Below are positions 9,226 to 18,567 of a stretch of DNA of 64,000 nt, piece by piece. Source of the stretch: Luteibacter mycovicinus (lineage in GTDB: Bacteria; Pseudomonadota; Gammaproteobacteria; Xanthomonadales; Rhodanobacteraceae). The number at the start of each line of letters is the position of its first letter. Position 1 is the stretch's first letter. Both the position numbers and the translations under genes were made by a program. Under the pieces are notes generated by a model. That model saw nothing but the letters and a program-made list of their open reading frames with translations. It was not told the origin of the DNA and made no database searches. The stretch is taken from contig NZ_JQNL01000001.1 of assembly GCF_000745235.1 (NCBI RefSeq), positions 1,116,001 through 1,180,000 of the forward strand, given 5' to 3'.

Positions 9226-10371
9226 TCAGTTATCCATGCGGTAGGGGCCGAGCAGGTCCGGGTCGATCTCCTGCTTCGGTAGCTCCGGCGGGAGATCGCC
9301 CATGGCGATCGCCTGCTTCAGCCGGAACACGTAGGCCAGAATCTGGGCCACCGCGACATACAGCGCCGACGGGATTTCGCGTCCGATTTCCGTAGTTGCA
9401 TACAAGGCTCGTGCCAACGGAGGCGCTTCGACCACAGGAATCTTCGCCCCACCCGCCACATCGCGGATCTGCTGGGCCAGGACGTCCACACCCTTGGCCA
9501 CCACGCGGGGCGCTCCCATGCGGTTTTCGTCGTATTTCAGGGCCACGGCGAAGTGCGTCGGGTTGGTCACGATGACGTCCGCCGTGGGCACGTCTTCCAT
9601 CATCCGGCGGCGTGCCATCTGATGCTGCATCTGCCGGACTTTTGACTTCAGCTCGGGACTGCCCTCGCTTTCCTTGTGCTCGTCCTTCACCTCCTGCTTG
9701 GTCATCTTCATCTTCTTGGTGAAGCTGTACTTCTGCCAGGGCGCGTCGACCAGGGCCACGGCGCCCAGCGCCACCGCGAAGATCAGCGAGGCGTGGCCGA
9801 AGATCCCGAAGGCGCGGGCGATCCCTTCGGCCACCGGACCCGTGCCGCCCATGTACATCTCGGTCGTGCTTTTTCGCAGGAACCAGACCAGCGTGCCGCC
9901 GATCAGGATGAGCTTGAGCACCGACTTGCCCAGCTCGACCAGGCCGTTGAGGGACACCAGCCGGCCGAAGCCCTTGATCGGGTCCAGACGGTCGAACTTC
10001 GGAATGAGCGCCTCGAAGGAAAAGTTCAGTCCGCCCATGAGGGTCGGCGCGGCCACCGACGCGATCATCGTCGCGATGAACACGGGCGCCAGCATCCAGA
10101 AACCTTCCATCACGGCGGTCATCATCGCGTGGTAGAGGCCATTGGCGGCGAACAGGTCATCGCGCCCGTAACGCAGGCCGACATGCATGATGTTGGCCGC
10201 GTGCATGGACATCTGGTCGCGCGAGGCGATCAGGGTGGCGACGCCCGCCAGCACCACCACGGCGGTCGACAGGTCGCGCGAGCGCGGCAGATCGCCCTTC
10301 TCGCGGGCTTCGCGAAGGCGTTTGTCACTGGGTGATTCGGTTTTGTCCTCGTTGTCGGCGCCCTCGGCCAT
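9226..10371 (-). CDS. flhB: Flagellar export switch protein FlhB
   Basis: A 381-residue export-gate protein with four N-terminal membrane helices and a cytoplasmic domain. The autocleavage motif NPTH is intact, in ADVIVTNPTHFAVAL. Cleavage there switches export from rod/hook to filament substrates, working with the ruler protein FliK. The N-terminus begins MAEGADNEDKTESPSDKRL, typical of the family. It lies between fliR and flhA with short gaps, as part of the fliN-to-flhA run. Confidence 0.97.
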   Translation of the reverse strand: MAEGADNEDKTESPSDKRLREAREKGDLPRSRDLSTAVVVLAGVATLIASRDQMSMHAANIMHVGLRYGRDDLFAANGLYHAMMTAVMEGFWMLAPVFIATMIASVAAPTLMGGLNFSFEALIPKFDRLDPIKGFGRLVSLNGLVELGKSVLKLILIGGTLVWFLRKSTTEMYMGGTGPVAEGIARAFGIFGHASLIFAVALGAVALVDAPWQKYSFTKKMKMTKQEVKDEHKESEGSPELKSKVRQMQHQMARRRMMEDVPTADVIVTNPTHFAVALKYDENRMGAPRVVAKGVDVLAQQIRDVAGGAKIPVVEAPPLARALYATTEIGREIPSALYVAVAQILAYVFRLKQAIAMGDLPPELPKQEIDPDLLGPYRMDN

Positions 10372-10377
10372 GGCCGG

Positions 10378-11145
10378 TTACCTCCCGATCAACTGGCGCA
10401 TGGTGTCCCACGCGGCCGTCTGCAACGAGTCGAACGCACCGGGAAGGGCGCGCAGCGAGAGCCATACGGCGAGGACGCCGAGGCAGATCGTGATCGGAAA
10501 GCCGACCGCGAAGAGATTCATCGATGGCGCCGAGCGGCTGATGGCGCCGAAACCGAGGTTGACCACCAGCACCGCGGTCAGGGCCGGCAGGGCGACGCGC
10601 ACGGCGCCGGAGAACAGATGCGACGCGAAGCTCAGGACGCCCCACAGGCCATCGGCGCCGATGCCACCGTCGCCCACGGGCATGCTGCGAAAGCTGTCGG
10701 CCAGCAGCGAAATGAGCTGGAGATGGCCGTTCAACACCAGGAACATCAGGGTGACGAGCATCGTGTAGAACTGGCTGATGACCGGCGTGGTGCCGCCGAC
10801 ACCCGGGTTCACCGTCTCGGCGAAACCCAGGCTCATGGCCTGCGAGAGGAACTGGCCGCCAAACGCCACGGCCTCGAAAACCAGCTTGAGGATGAAGCCC
10901 AGCGCCGCGCCGATCAGCACCTGCTGCGACATCACGGCCACGCCCGCGGCCGACAGCGGCCGGATATCCAGCGGCGCCAGCGGGGCCAGCACCATGGTCA
11001 GCAGCACGGTCAGACCGAGGCGGATACGCATCGGGATCATCGTCGAGCCAAGTACCGGCGCGACCAGCATGAGCCCGGAGATGCGGGCCAGCGCCCACAT
11101 GGCGCCGCCGACCCACCCCTCGAGCTGGCCCAGGTCGATCGGCAT
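10378..11145 (-). CDS. fliR: Flagellar export gate protein FliR
   Basis: A 255-residue polytopic membrane protein of the FliPQR export channel. The N-terminus chosen, MPIDLGQLEGWVGG, is the usual FliR opening. Its ATG overlaps the fliQ stop by one base (TGATG). Longer upstream extensions would run into fliQ. Several hydrophobic helices span the protein, with the conserved FGGQFLSQAMSLGFAE segment near residues 105-120. The next gene is flhB, 6 bp away. Confidence 0.95.
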   Translation of the reverse strand: MPIDLGQLEGWVGGAMWALARISGLMLVAPVLGSTMIPMRIRLGLTVLLTMVLAPLAPLDIRPLSAAGVAVMSQQVLIGAALGFILKLVFEAVAFGGQFLSQAMSLGFAETVNPGVGGTTPVISQFYTMLVTLMFLVLNGHLQLISLLADSFRSMPVGDGGIGADGLWGVLSFASHLFSGAVRVALPALTAVLVVNLGFGAISRSAPSMNLFAVGFPITICLGVLAVWLSLRALPGAFDSLQTAAWDTMRQLIGR

Positions 11146-11414
11146 CAGCGCACCGCCTGAGGCAGGCTCTCGATGAGCGTGCGGGTGAACTGCACCAGCG
11201 TACGCAGCATCCACGGGCCGGTGATGATCATCACCAGCGCCATGCAGATCAGCTTCGGGATGAAGCTCAGGGTCTGCTCGTTGATCTGGGTCGCGGCCTG
11301 GATCATGCCCACCAGCAAGCCCACCGCCAGCGCGGTGAGCAACAGCGGGGCACCGATCAGCATGGCGACGTGCAGCGCCTGCTGGCCGAACGCGATGACC
11401 GATTCCGGCGTCAC
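11145..11414 (-). CDS. fliQ: Flagellar export gate protein FliQ
   Basis: An 89-residue protein with two membrane helices, at about residues 15-40 and 50-75. It contains the family stretch AATQINEQTLSFIPKL between them. FliQ joins FliP and FliR in the export channel core. The start codon overlaps the fliP stop as ATGA, and the stop overlaps fliR by one base, so fliP-fliQ-fliR are tightly coupled. Length is normal. Confidence 0.96.
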   Translation of the reverse strand: MTPESVIAFGQQALHVAMLIGAPLLLTALAVGLLVGMIQAATQINEQTLSFIPKLICMALVMIITGPWMLRTLVQFTRTLIESLPQAVR

Positions 11415-12211
11415 TGGAAGAAGCTCCCCGCCAGCGTGCCGAGCAGCAGTGTCCAGCCGTCGACCAGCACGAACAGCATGATCTTGAACGGCAGCGAGAT
11501 GATCATCGGCGAGACCATCATCATGCCCATCGACATCAGCACGGAGGCCACGACGAGGTCGATGATCAGGAACGGGATGAACAGCAGGAAGCCCATCTGG
11601 AAGGCGGTTTTCAGCTCGCTGGTGACGAAGGCGGGCAACGCCACGCGATACGGCACGGCGTCCTTGTCGGCGTACGGCTGCTCGCCGGCCAGCCTGGTGA
11701 ACAGCTGCAGGTCGGGCTCACGCGTCTGCTCGAGCATGAAGTGACGGAACGGTGCGGCGGCCAGCGGCAGCGCGTCCTGCACGGTCATCTGACCGTCCAT
11801 GTACGGCCTGATCCCGGCGTCATACGCCTTGTTGATCACCGGCGTCATCACGAACAGGGTGAGGAACAGCGACAGCCCCAGGATCACCTGGTTGGGTGGC
11901 GTGCTGTTGGTACCCAGCGCCTGGCGCAGGAAACCCAGGACGATGATGATCCGCGTAAACGAGGTCATCATCAGCAGGATCGCCGGCAGCGCGGTGAGCG
12001 CCGTCATCAGCGCCAGCATCTGGATCGACAGCGACCAGGTCTGGCCGCCATTGGCGCCCGGCTGCACGTTCAGCAGCTGAATGCCCGGCGGATCCGCCGC
12101 GAACGAAGCCAGCGGCAACAGCAGCGACACAAAAAACCCCACCCACAGGCAGCAGCGCCTGAAGGAGCCCGCCCCGCGGGCGACGCGAGCCCCCCTCACG
12201 ACCGCTTCCAC
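11411..12211 (-). CDS. fliP: Flagellar export gate protein FliP
   Basis: A 266-residue export channel subunit with a cleavable signal peptide (hydrophobic segment ending PLASFAADP). Membrane helices follow, and the conserved FTRIIIVLGFLRQALGT region is seen near residues 85-105. Two GTG starts are possible. The one at 12211 lies inside fliO. The one at 12199 overlaps the fliO stop as GTGA and gives 262 residues. The second better matches the coupling seen between its neighbours. Confidence 0.95.
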   Translation of the reverse strand: MEAVVRGARVARGAGSFRRCCLWVGFFVSLLLPLASFAADPPGIQLLNVQPGANGGQTWSLSIQMLALMTALTALPAILLMMTSFTRIIIVLGFLRQALGTNSTPPNQVILGLSLFLTLFVMTPVINKAYDAGIRPYMDGQMTVQDALPLAAAPFRHFMLEQTREPDLQLFTRLAGEQPYADKDAVPYRVALPAFVTSELKTAFQMGFLLFIPFLIIDLVVASVLMSMGMMMVSPMIISLPFKIMLFVLVDGWTLLLGTLAGSFFQ

Positions 12212-12618
12212 TGAGCAAGCACGTCCCGAAACCCACGCATCGCAGGGGCCGCGGGCACGGAAGGATCGTCCGACACCGGCGTCTCCAGCACATGCAACGT
12301 ACGCAGCCCGCCCGCAGGCGACGCACCCACCAGGATCTGCGTGCCGCCAACCTCCAGCAACATCACTTTTTCCTTGATGCCCACGGGCATCGATTCGATG
12401 ACGCGGATCTTCCGGCCACCCGGACTCACCCGTGCCTGAGCACGACGAGCCATCCAGCCGACGAAGAAAATGAGCGCCACGACGCCGAGCAGGCTGATCA
12501 GGACGCGGACCAGTTCCGCGCCCGAATCGACCGCCGGAGCGGCGACCGGAGCCGCCATCAGGGCGCAGGGAAGGGAGCCACCGGCGAAGGCGGCGACAGT
12601 ACGGCGCATGGGAATCAC
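12196..12618 (-). CDS. fliO: Flagellar export accessory protein FliO
   Basis: A 140-residue bitopic membrane protein that assists assembly of the FliP ring. One membrane helix is seen at about residues 38-58, preceded by an Ala-rich signal-like region. The cytoplasmic part contains the family pattern IRVIESMPVGIKEKVMLLEVGGTQILVG. It can start at GTG 12618, overlapping the fliN stop as GTGA, or at an in-frame ATG three codons later. It lies between fliN and fliP. Confidence 0.9.
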   Translation of the reverse strand: MIPMRRTVAAFAGGSLPCALMAAPVAAPAVDSGAELVRVLISLLGVVALIFFVGWMARRAQARVSPGGRKIRVIESMPVGIKEKVMLLEVGGTQILVGASPAGGLRTLHVLETPVSDDPSVPAAPAMRGFRDVLAQWKRS

Positions 12619-12947
12619 CGCAGCTTGCGGACGCGCTCGGCCGGGCTGATCACGTCGGTCAGCCGGATACCGAACTTCTCGTTGATGACCACGACTTCGC
12701 CGTGGGCGACCAGCGTACCGTTGACGAAGACGTCCAGCGGCTCACCGGCGGCGCGGTCGAGCTCGACGACGGAGCCCTGGTTGAGCTGCAGCAGGTTGCG
12801 GATGCTGATCCTGGTCCGGCCCACTTCCATGGCCATGGTGACCGGCACATCGAGAATGACGTCGAGGTTGACCTCGCTGCCGAGCCCCATGGTCCGGGCC
12901 AGGGCGGCATCGGTGCCTTCGATATTGTCGAGCGTGGATTCGTTCAT
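12615..12947 (-). CDS. fliN: Flagellar motor switch protein FliN
   Basis: A 110-residue C-ring protein with a SpoA domain, seen in LDVILDVPVTMAMEVGRTRISIRNLL and LDVFVNGTLVAHGEVV. It forms the bottom of the switch complex with FliM and binds FliH during export. Unlike in most clusters, a 210-bp gap separates it from fliM. That gap holds a perfect sigma-54 promoter. FliN therefore starts its own transcription unit, fliNOPQR-flhBA and probably onward. Confidence 0.96.
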   Translation of the reverse strand: MNESTLDNIEGTDAALARTMGLGSEVNLDVILDVPVTMAMEVGRTRISIRNLLQLNQGSVVELDRAAGEPLDVFVNGTLVAHGEVVVINEKFGIRLTDVISPAERVRKLR

Positions 12948-12987
12948 GTCCGTTCCAGAGTGTCGTTACCGGGTTACGGGAGCTATG

Positions 12988-13004
12988 AAGCAATCCGCGT
13001 GCCA
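12988..13004 (-). promoter_or_regulatory. Sigma-54 promoter of fliN
   Basis: On the minus strand the sequence reads TGGCACG-CGGA-TTGCT, with GG and GC exactly 10 bases apart. This matches the -24/-12 consensus fully. The predicted transcription start is about 12,978, giving a leader of roughly 31 bases before the fliN ATG. FleQ is the expected activator. A GGAACG ribosome-binding sequence precedes the ATG. Confidence 0.85.
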
Positions 13005-13157
13005 CGCTGTCGAAACGCTGGAGACTGTAAATTTACCGTGTTTTTTCAGTGCTTTGAACGACGCTTTCCGGTCACGTCTCGCGCCCGGAAAGTGACGCTC
13101 GGCGGAAACCTGACGCTCGACGGCAGTTAGTCACCGAGCCGGTCCATTGACGGCACT

Positions 13158-14180
13158 TCACGCCAGTACGGGCATCGGCTCCGTCGTGGTCACCGGCATC
13201 GCCCTGCCCTCGCCGCGCTTGCGCATCAGCGAATCGAACTGCACCGCCTTGTTGCCTCCGGAGTTGGCCATGCGGCCCCGGAAAATAGGCACGTCTTCGG
13301 CAAAGACCGTTGCCGTTTCGGGCAGGCTGATCGGGATGATGTCGCCCTTGCGCAGGTGCAGGAAGTCGCCGATGGTCAGGCGCGCCTCGGCCAGCATCGA
13401 GGTGATCTCCACTTCCGCATCGAGAATTTCCTCGTGCAGATTCTGGATCCAGCGCTCATCGCGCTCGGCCCGGTCGCTCTGCACACCGGCATCGAGCAGT
13501 TCACGGATCGGCTCGACCATCGAATACGGCAGCGTGAGATGGACTTCACCGCCGCCGCCGTCGAGCTCGATATGGAAGCGCGACACCACCACCGTCTCGG
13601 TCGGGCTGACGATGTTGGCGAACTGCGGGTTGATCTCGGAATTGAGGAACTCGAACTGCATCTTGAGGACCGGCGCCCATGCTTCCGCCATGGCCGAAAA
13701 GGCCTCCGCCAGCACGATCTGGATCACGCGGTTCTCGGTCGGCGTGAAGTCGCGGCCCTCGATACGCGCGTGGTACCGGCCGTCACCACCGAAGAAGTTG
13801 TCGATCACCGTGAACACCAGGCGCGGCTCGAACACCATCAGCGCGGTACCGCGCAGCGGCTTGATGCGAATGAGGTTGAGATTGCTCGGCACCGCCAGCG
13901 AGTGAACGTACTCGTTGAACTTGGTCATCTTCACGCCAAGCACCGACACTTCGCAGGACTTGCGCAGCACGTTGAACAGGTTGGCGCGGAAATACCGGGC
14001 GAAACGGTCGTTGACCATCTCCAGCGTGGGCAAACGCCCGCGCACGATACGGTCCTGCTGGGTGAAATCGTAGTCGTGCACACCGCCCGGTGGCGGCAGC
14101 TCGACCTCGGTTTCGACGGCACCGCCTTCCACACCCGCGAGCAGGGCGTCGATTTCTTCCTGGGTGAGAATGTCGCTCAT
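13158..14180 (-). CDS. fliM: Flagellar motor switch protein FliM
   Basis: A 340-residue C-ring protein. The N-terminal CheY-P docking peptide ILTQEEIDALLAGV is intact. A middle CheC-like domain binds FliG (LIRIKPLRGTALMVFEPRLV region). The C-terminal SpoA domain pairs with FliN (LTIGDFLHLRKGDIIPI). It follows fliL by 16 bp. It is the last gene before the 210-bp gap with the fliN promoter, so fliLM appear to form their own sigma-54 unit. Confidence 0.97.
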   Translation of the reverse strand: MSDILTQEEIDALLAGVEGGAVETEVELPPPGGVHDYDFTQQDRIVRGRLPTLEMVNDRFARYFRANLFNVLRKSCEVSVLGVKMTKFNEYVHSLAVPSNLNLIRIKPLRGTALMVFEPRLVFTVIDNFFGGDGRYHARIEGRDFTPTENRVIQIVLAEAFSAMAEAWAPVLKMQFEFLNSEINPQFANIVSPTETVVVSRFHIELDGGGGEVHLTLPYSMVEPIRELLDAGVQSDRAERDERWIQNLHEEILDAEVEITSMLAEARLTIGDFLHLRKGDIIPISLPETATVFAEDVPIFRGRMANSGGNKAVQFDSLMRKRGEGRAMPVTTTEPMPVLA

Positions 14181-14196
14181 GGCTGCGGGTGTCCCG

Positions 14197-14697
14197 TCAC
14201 TGCATGATGAAGCTGGTGAAATAGACCGCGTCCACCCCGGGGCGACCGATCTTTTCCTTCAGCACGCGCTGAATCTCGGCGAGCGCGGCGGCCTGCAGCT
14301 TCTGCTTGCCCTTGACGTCGGACAGGGACTTCACGTCCTGCGCGGAGAACAGCATCAGCAAGGCATTGCGGATCTCGGGATCGGCTTCCTTCGCCGCGGC
14401 GATCGCCTCCGGGTCGTGAGACATGACGTTCACACCGACCTGAAGGAAACGCAGCGCCGCCTCATCCTGGAAATTGACCACGAAGGCCGGATCCAGCTGC
14501 AGATAAACCGCCGGTTTGGCCTTGGCCGCCGCGGCGGCATCGGCCGCACTCGTCTTGCCGTGGCCGCCCTTCATCAGAAACCAGCCGCCCGCACCGCCCG
14601 CCGCCAGCACGATGACCGCGCCGATGATCAGCAACTTGCCCTTGCCCTTCTTCTTTGCGGGAGCGCCTTCGGGCGCGTCCATCTGTGCTGCGGCCAT
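14197..14697 (-). CDS. fliL: Flagellar basal body-associated protein FliL
   Basis: A 166-residue bitopic membrane protein that surrounds the stator and supports torque. A short Lys-rich cytoplasmic head (PAKKKGKGK) precedes the membrane helix at about residues 22-42. The periplasmic domain has the stomatin-like FliL fold pattern, seen in VYLQLDPAFVVNFQDE and RFLQVGVNVM. A sigma-54 promoter lies about 65-80 bases upstream. The next gene is fliM. Confidence 0.94.
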   Translation of the reverse strand: MAAAQMDAPEGAPAKKKGKGKLLIIGAVIVLAAGGAGGWFLMKGGHGKTSAADAAAAAKAKPAVYLQLDPAFVVNFQDEAALRFLQVGVNVMSHDPEAIAAAKEADPEIRNALLMLFSAQDVKSLSDVKGKQKLQAAALAEIQRVLKEKIGRPGVDAVYFTSFIMQ

Positions 14698-14760
14698 GCG
14701 TGAAAAACCTCTGTGATGCGAATGCGATGTCGTCGTTGCCCGATGGGCTCACGGGTATTG

Positions 14761-14777
14761 TTGCAAGCGACGTGCCA
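14761..14777 (-). promoter_or_regulatory. Sigma-54 promoter of fliLM
   Basis: The minus strand reads TGGCACG-TCGC-TTGCAA, a full match to the -24/-12 consensus with correct spacing. The predicted transcription start is near 14,751, about 54 bases before the fliL ATG. It lies in the 200-bp gap between fliK and fliL. Confidence 0.85.
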
Positions 14778-14852
14778 TCTGCGTACATGTAGCGCGATGC
14801 GCATCCCGCCTCGCGTCGCGCCGTCGTCGCCCCGAATACGCATTGTCGCCGC

Positions 14853-14884
14853 GACGACGAATTGACGCGCGCCAATTCGTCGTC
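14853..14884 (-). terminator. Strong hairpin after fliK
   Basis: A perfect 12-bp stem (GACGACGAATTG and its complement) with an 8-base loop lies 13 bases beyond the fliK stop and upstream of the fliL promoter. No U-tract follows. It probably ends or protects the 3' end of the fliEFGHIJK transcript. Confidence 0.5.
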
Positions 14885-14897
14885 ACCCAATCGATCG

Positions 14898-16091
14898 TCA
14901 GGCCACTTCGTCGACCAGACCGCGGGATACGCGCGAGGTCGCCAGGGTGACCGTCGCGCCCTGTGCATCGTCCGCGCCACCCTGCCCCGCGCCGCCGTTG
15001 CCGGCATGCCCGTCGTCCTGCCCGGTCTGGCGCTGACCCACGTCGGTCTGGCCGAGCGACAGGCCGTGATGCGCCAGCATGGTGTCGAGCTGCGAGAGCG
15101 TCTGCTGGACGGCATGCACCGCTGCCGGGTGCTGCGCCATGATCGCGACATTGACCTTGCCGCCGTCGACATTCACGCGGACGTCCATGCTGCCCAGCTC
15201 TTCGGGGTGCAACTTGATCCGCGCTTCCTTGACGTCACCACCGCCCATCCAGGCGATCTGCTCGCCCAGTTCCTGGGCGAACTGCGGCGAGGTGGCGGCC
15301 TGTGTGGCCTGTACCTGCAAGGCCGCGCCGTCCACCGGTGCCAGACCGGGCGTATGGGTCAGCGGCATCGGGCTGGTCGTCGGATCGGAAGGCGACGCGG
15401 CGTCCTCCTTTCCCGTGCCCACGGTCACCGTGCGCGCGGCCAGCAGCGCAGCCAGCGGGGATCCGGCGGCCGTCGACGCGGTCGCATCGGCAAGGGCACC
15501 GGCGCCCTCGGTCGACGCCAGCATCGCACCCTTGCCGTCGCCACCCGTCACGGCGGCAGCGGCAGCGTTCGGCAGACCCATGGCCAACGCGCCAGCGCTG
15601 AGATCGCCCGTCTTTCCGGCGACGCCCTTCAGGGCACCCAGCGTCTTCGACGCCAGTTCGGTCACCTTGGGCGGTACGCCGATCAGGGCGAGCATCGTGC
15701 TGGCAATGGACGTGTCGTCGTTGTCGGACGTGTCGTCCTTCTTCGCGTCATCCTGATTGGCGGTCTTATCCGCTTTCGTACTCGCGACCTTGCCGTCATC
15801 GGCTTTGGCAGACGTCGTGCTCTTGTCGTCGCGCTCATCGGCACTGTCGTCCTTCGCCTTACGCGTGTCGGACGGTGCGTTGCCGCGGCTGCTGGCATGG
15901 GCGTCAGCCGCATGCGGCCTGACCGTGCCGCCGGCGTCGGTGTGCGCCTGGGCGTGCGCGCTGTCGAGCACCGCGTCGAAGCGCTTCGACGGGGTCGTGT
16001 CGTCGTTCGCCCTGGCCGTCGCGTTCGACGCGGACGTGGGTGCCTGGCTGACCGGGCGGGCGAGGTTGAGGGCGACAGTGGCGTTATTCAT
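14898..16091 (-). CDS. fliK: Flagellar hook-length control protein FliK
   Basis: A 397-residue secreted ruler protein. The N-terminal two thirds is low complexity, rich in Ala, Asp, Lys and Ser, and likely disordered. The C-terminal hook-length domain carries the family signature KLHPEELGSMDVRVNVDGGKV at about residues 290-315, which contacts FlhB to switch export specificity. The C-terminus is rich in Gln, Gly and Asp. It follows fliJ after 18 bp and ends the fliE-to-fliK run. Confidence 0.92.
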   Translation of the reverse strand: MNNATVALNLARPVSQAPTSASNATARANDDTTPSKRFDAVLDSAHAQAHTDAGGTVRPHAADAHASSRGNAPSDTRKAKDDSADERDDKSTTSAKADDGKVASTKADKTANQDDAKKDDTSDNDDTSIASTMLALIGVPPKVTELASKTLGALKGVAGKTGDLSAGALAMGLPNAAAAAVTGGDGKGAMLASTEGAGALADATASTAAGSPLAALLAARTVTVGTGKEDAASPSDPTTSPMPLTHTPGLAPVDGAALQVQATQAATSPQFAQELGEQIAWMGGGDVKEARIKLHPEELGSMDVRVNVDGGKVNVAIMAQHPAAVHAVQQTLSQLDTMLAHHGLSLGQTDVGQRQTGQDDGHAGNGGAGQGGADDAQGATVTLATSRVSRGLVDEVA

Positions 16092-16109
16092 GCGGTGCTT
16101 CCGGTGAGA

Positions 16110-16544
16110 TCATGCCGAGCCCCTGGGGTTACGGCGGTACTGCGAGCGCTCGTCGGCCTGTTCCTGCTCCCGACGATCCTGTGACTTACGTTCCTGGTCG
16201 CGATACCTGGTGGTCACCGACTCGAGCGCCTTGGCACGGCCGCGGGCCTCCGCCCACGACTGGCGCGCTCGTTCGAGCCCCTGCTCACGACGCTGGACTT
16301 CGCTCATCTGCTGCACGATGGCCATGTCGATCTTCTGCAGGAACTGCTGCCGGTTGAGCAACGCGCTGACGCCGATGCCATCGGGCATCGCCGCGTACTC
16401 GTTGCGATAGCGACGCAGCTCGGCCAGCTGCTGTTCGCTCTCGGCAAGCGTCCGCTGATGCGTGGCGAGCGCACGCGTCGCGTCCTCCGCCTTCTCCGCG
16501 GCGATATCGACAACGGGTTGCAGGCGGTCGGCACGCGAGGCCAT
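16110..16544 (-). CDS. fliJ: Flagellar export chaperone-escort protein FliJ
   Basis: A 144-residue coiled-coil protein almost entirely made of charged helix. It lacks signal or membrane segments. FliJ is the central stalk of the FliHIJ export ATPase and passes chaperones to FlhA. The ATG overlaps the fliI stop by one base (TGATG). Size, charge pattern and position between fliI and fliK support the call, although sequence motifs in this family are weak. Confidence 0.9.
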   Translation of the reverse strand: MASRADRLQPVVDIAAEKAEDATRALATHQRTLAESEQQLAELRRYRNEYAAMPDGIGVSALLNRQQFLQKIDMAIVQQMSEVQRREQGLERARQSWAEARGRAKALESVTTRYRDQERKSQDRREQEQADERSQYRRNPRGSA

Positions 16545-17905
16545 CAGTTAGTCCTCGCGACATCGACGAGGCCGGCTTCCGCATCGGCCAGATCCACCGG
16601 CACATCGGTTTCCTGCTGCAGGAAGGCCGAAAGACGCGGATACAAGGCAATCGCCTCGTCCGTACGCGGATCGCTACCCTTCTGGTACGCCCCCACCGCG
16701 ATGAGGTCGCGCTGCTGGCGATACGCCGAATACACCTGGCGGAAGCGCTGGGCGGAACGCATGTGATCCTTGCTGACGACCGCCGGCATGACGCGGCTGA
16801 TCGACGCTTCGATGTCGATCGCCGGGTAATGACCGGCTTCCGCCATGTCGCGCGACAAGACGATATGACCGTCGAGAATGGCGCGCGCGGAGTCGGCGAT
16901 CGGATCGTGGCGGTAATCGTCGCCTTCGGTGAGCACGGTGTAGAACGCCGTGATCGAGCCGCGACCTTCCGCGTCGTTGCCCGCGCGCTCCACCAGCGCC
17001 GGCAACATCGCGAATACGGACGGCGGATAACCCTTGGTGGCCGGCGGTTCGCCGATCGCGAGCGCGATCTCGCGCTGCGCCTGGGCATAACGGGTGAGCG
17101 AATCCATCAGCAGCAGGACGCGCTTGCCCTGGTCGCGAAAATGCTCGGCCACGGCGGTCGCGACCTGAGCGCCGCGCAGGCGACTGAGCGGCGGCGCGTC
17201 CGCGGGGGCGGCGACGACCACCGCGCGACGGCGACCTTCCTCGCCCAGCGTATGGTCGACAAATTCCTTTACTTCGCGGCCTCGTTCGCCAATCAGACCG
17301 ACCACGACGACGTCGGCGTCGGTGAAACGGGTCATCATGCCCATCAGCGTCGACTTGCCGACGCCGGAACCGGCGAACAGGCCGATACGCTGGCCGCGAC
17401 CGACGGTCAACAACGAATTGATCGCACGCACGCCGACATCGAGCGGCGTATCGATCGGCTGGCGCAGCATCGGGTTGATCGGGTCGCGGCGCAGCGGTAC
17501 CCGTTCGCGCGCCAGCAACGGACCCTGACCGTCGAGCGGGACGCCGTCGGGGCCGATGACACGACCGAGCAGCGAATCACCGACGGGAATGCCCGACACG
17601 GCGGCCACTGGCGTGACGCGCGCATTGGGCAGCACACCGTGCATTTCACCGGTGGGCATCAGCAGAAGCCGGCCATCGGAAAAACCGACCACTTCCGTTT
17701 CGAGCTGTTTGCCGTTCGCCGAGGTCACCATGCAGCGGGCACCGACCGGCGCTTCGCAGCCGACGGCCTCGAGCGTAAGGCCGACGACGCGGCGAAGCTT
17801 GCCTTCGGCCTGCATCGGGCTGACGCCCTCGGCGCTTGCGCGCTGCGCCGCCAGCGATTGACGCCAGTGCGCGACGCGTCCGGCGGTATGCGATTCGGCG
17901 TTCAT
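16544..17905 (-). CDS. fliI: Flagellum-specific ATPase FliI
   Basis: A 453-residue ATPase related to the F1 beta subunit that energises export. The Walker A motif is [15 protein letters not shown], Walker B is in [20 protein letters not shown], and the arginine-containing GERGREV loop is present. It overlaps fliH by 4 bases and fliJ by one. It works with FliH as a negative regulator and FliJ as a stalk at the export gate. Confidence 0.97.
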   Translation of the reverse strand: MNAESHTAGRVAHWRQSLAAQRASAEGVSPMQAEGKLRRVVGLTLEAVGCEAPVGARCMVTSANGKQLETEVVGFSDGRLLLMPTGEMHGVLPNARVTPVAAVSGIPVGDSLLGRVIGPDGVPLDGQGPLLARERVPLRRDPINPMLRQPIDTPLDVGVRAINSLLTVGRGQRIGLFAGSGVGKSTLMGMMTRFTDADVVVVGLIGERGREVKEFVDHTLGEEGRRRAVVVAAPADAPPLSRLRGAQVATAVAEHFRDQGKRVLLLMDSLTRYAQAQREIALAIGEPPATKGYPPSVFAMLPALVERAGNDAEGRGSITAFYTVLTEGDDYRHDPIADSARAILDGHIVLSRDMAEAGHYPAIDIEASISRVMPAVVSKDHMRSAQRFRQVYSAYRQQRDLIAVGAYQKGSDPRTDEAIALYPRLSAFLQQETDVPVDLADAEAGLVDVARTN

Positions 17906-18567
17906 GCCGGTTCGTCCAGCGCATCGGCTTCCGCCTCTTCGACACGGCCTTCCAGCACGCTGTCGATCACCGCGGCCAGTCGCGTCCGGAGGCGCGCGTC
18001 CAGGCGCGAGTGCTCGCTCTCCAGGCGCACGTCACCGCGCTCGAGCGCGGCGTCGTCGACGATCGAACCCTCGTGATCGACCGACGACCGGTGCTCACGC
18101 ACGATCGCCGCATCCGCCGGGTTGAGGTGAATCTTCAGCTGACGGCTGCCAGCCGGCAGCACGTCGACGGCCTGACGAACCACGTCGACGATCTTTTCGG
18201 GGCGCGTCGCGATCTCATATCCCAGCACGCGCTCGGCGATGACGGTGGCGAGCACGGCGAGATCACCGGCCACGTCGGCGTCGAGATCCGCGAACGGGCG
18301 CTCCACGGCGGCGAACAAGGCGTCGAGACGCGCGACCTGTGCATCCAGTTCGCGCTTCGCCATCGCACGACCTTCGCTCAGGCCGGCATGGAAACCCTCT
18401 TCGCGAGCCTGGCGCTCGATCGCTTCGATCTCGGCCACGGTCGGCCGGTGCGGACCATCGTCCTCCTGCTCGACGACCTCGCGCGGCTCGGGACCACCCA
18501 CGACGGGCAGCTCCCAGCGTTCGAACTGGTCGACGCGCTCGCGAGCGAGGATCGAGGTAAGGCTCAT
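17902..18567 (-). CDS. fliH: Flagellar export regulator FliH
   Basis: A 221-residue protein that binds and restrains FliI and tethers it to FliN. It has an acidic N-terminal region, a helical middle ([20 protein letters not shown]) and a V-type ATPase E-subunit-like C-terminal half ([21 protein letters not shown]). The Ala/Gly-spaced helix around residues 50-70 is typical of FliH. It overlaps the fliG stop by one base and fliI by four. Confidence 0.93.
   Translation of the reverse strand: MSLTSILARERVDQFERWELPVVGGPEPREVVEQEDDGPHRPTVAEIEAIERQAREEGFHAGLSEGRAMAKRELDAQVARLDALFAAVERPFADLDADVAGDLAVLATVIAERVLGYEIATRPEKIVDVVRQAVDVLPAGSRQLKIHLNPADAAIVREHRSSVDHEGSIVDDAALERGDVRLESEHSRLDARLRTRLAAVIDSVLEGRVEEAEADALDEPA

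Noticed and set aside
6661..9282. An 873-codon plus-strand open frame opposite flhA and flhF
   Set aside because: It is a composition shadow: the product has the His/Gln/Arg bias of antisense reading, and both opposing genes are intact.
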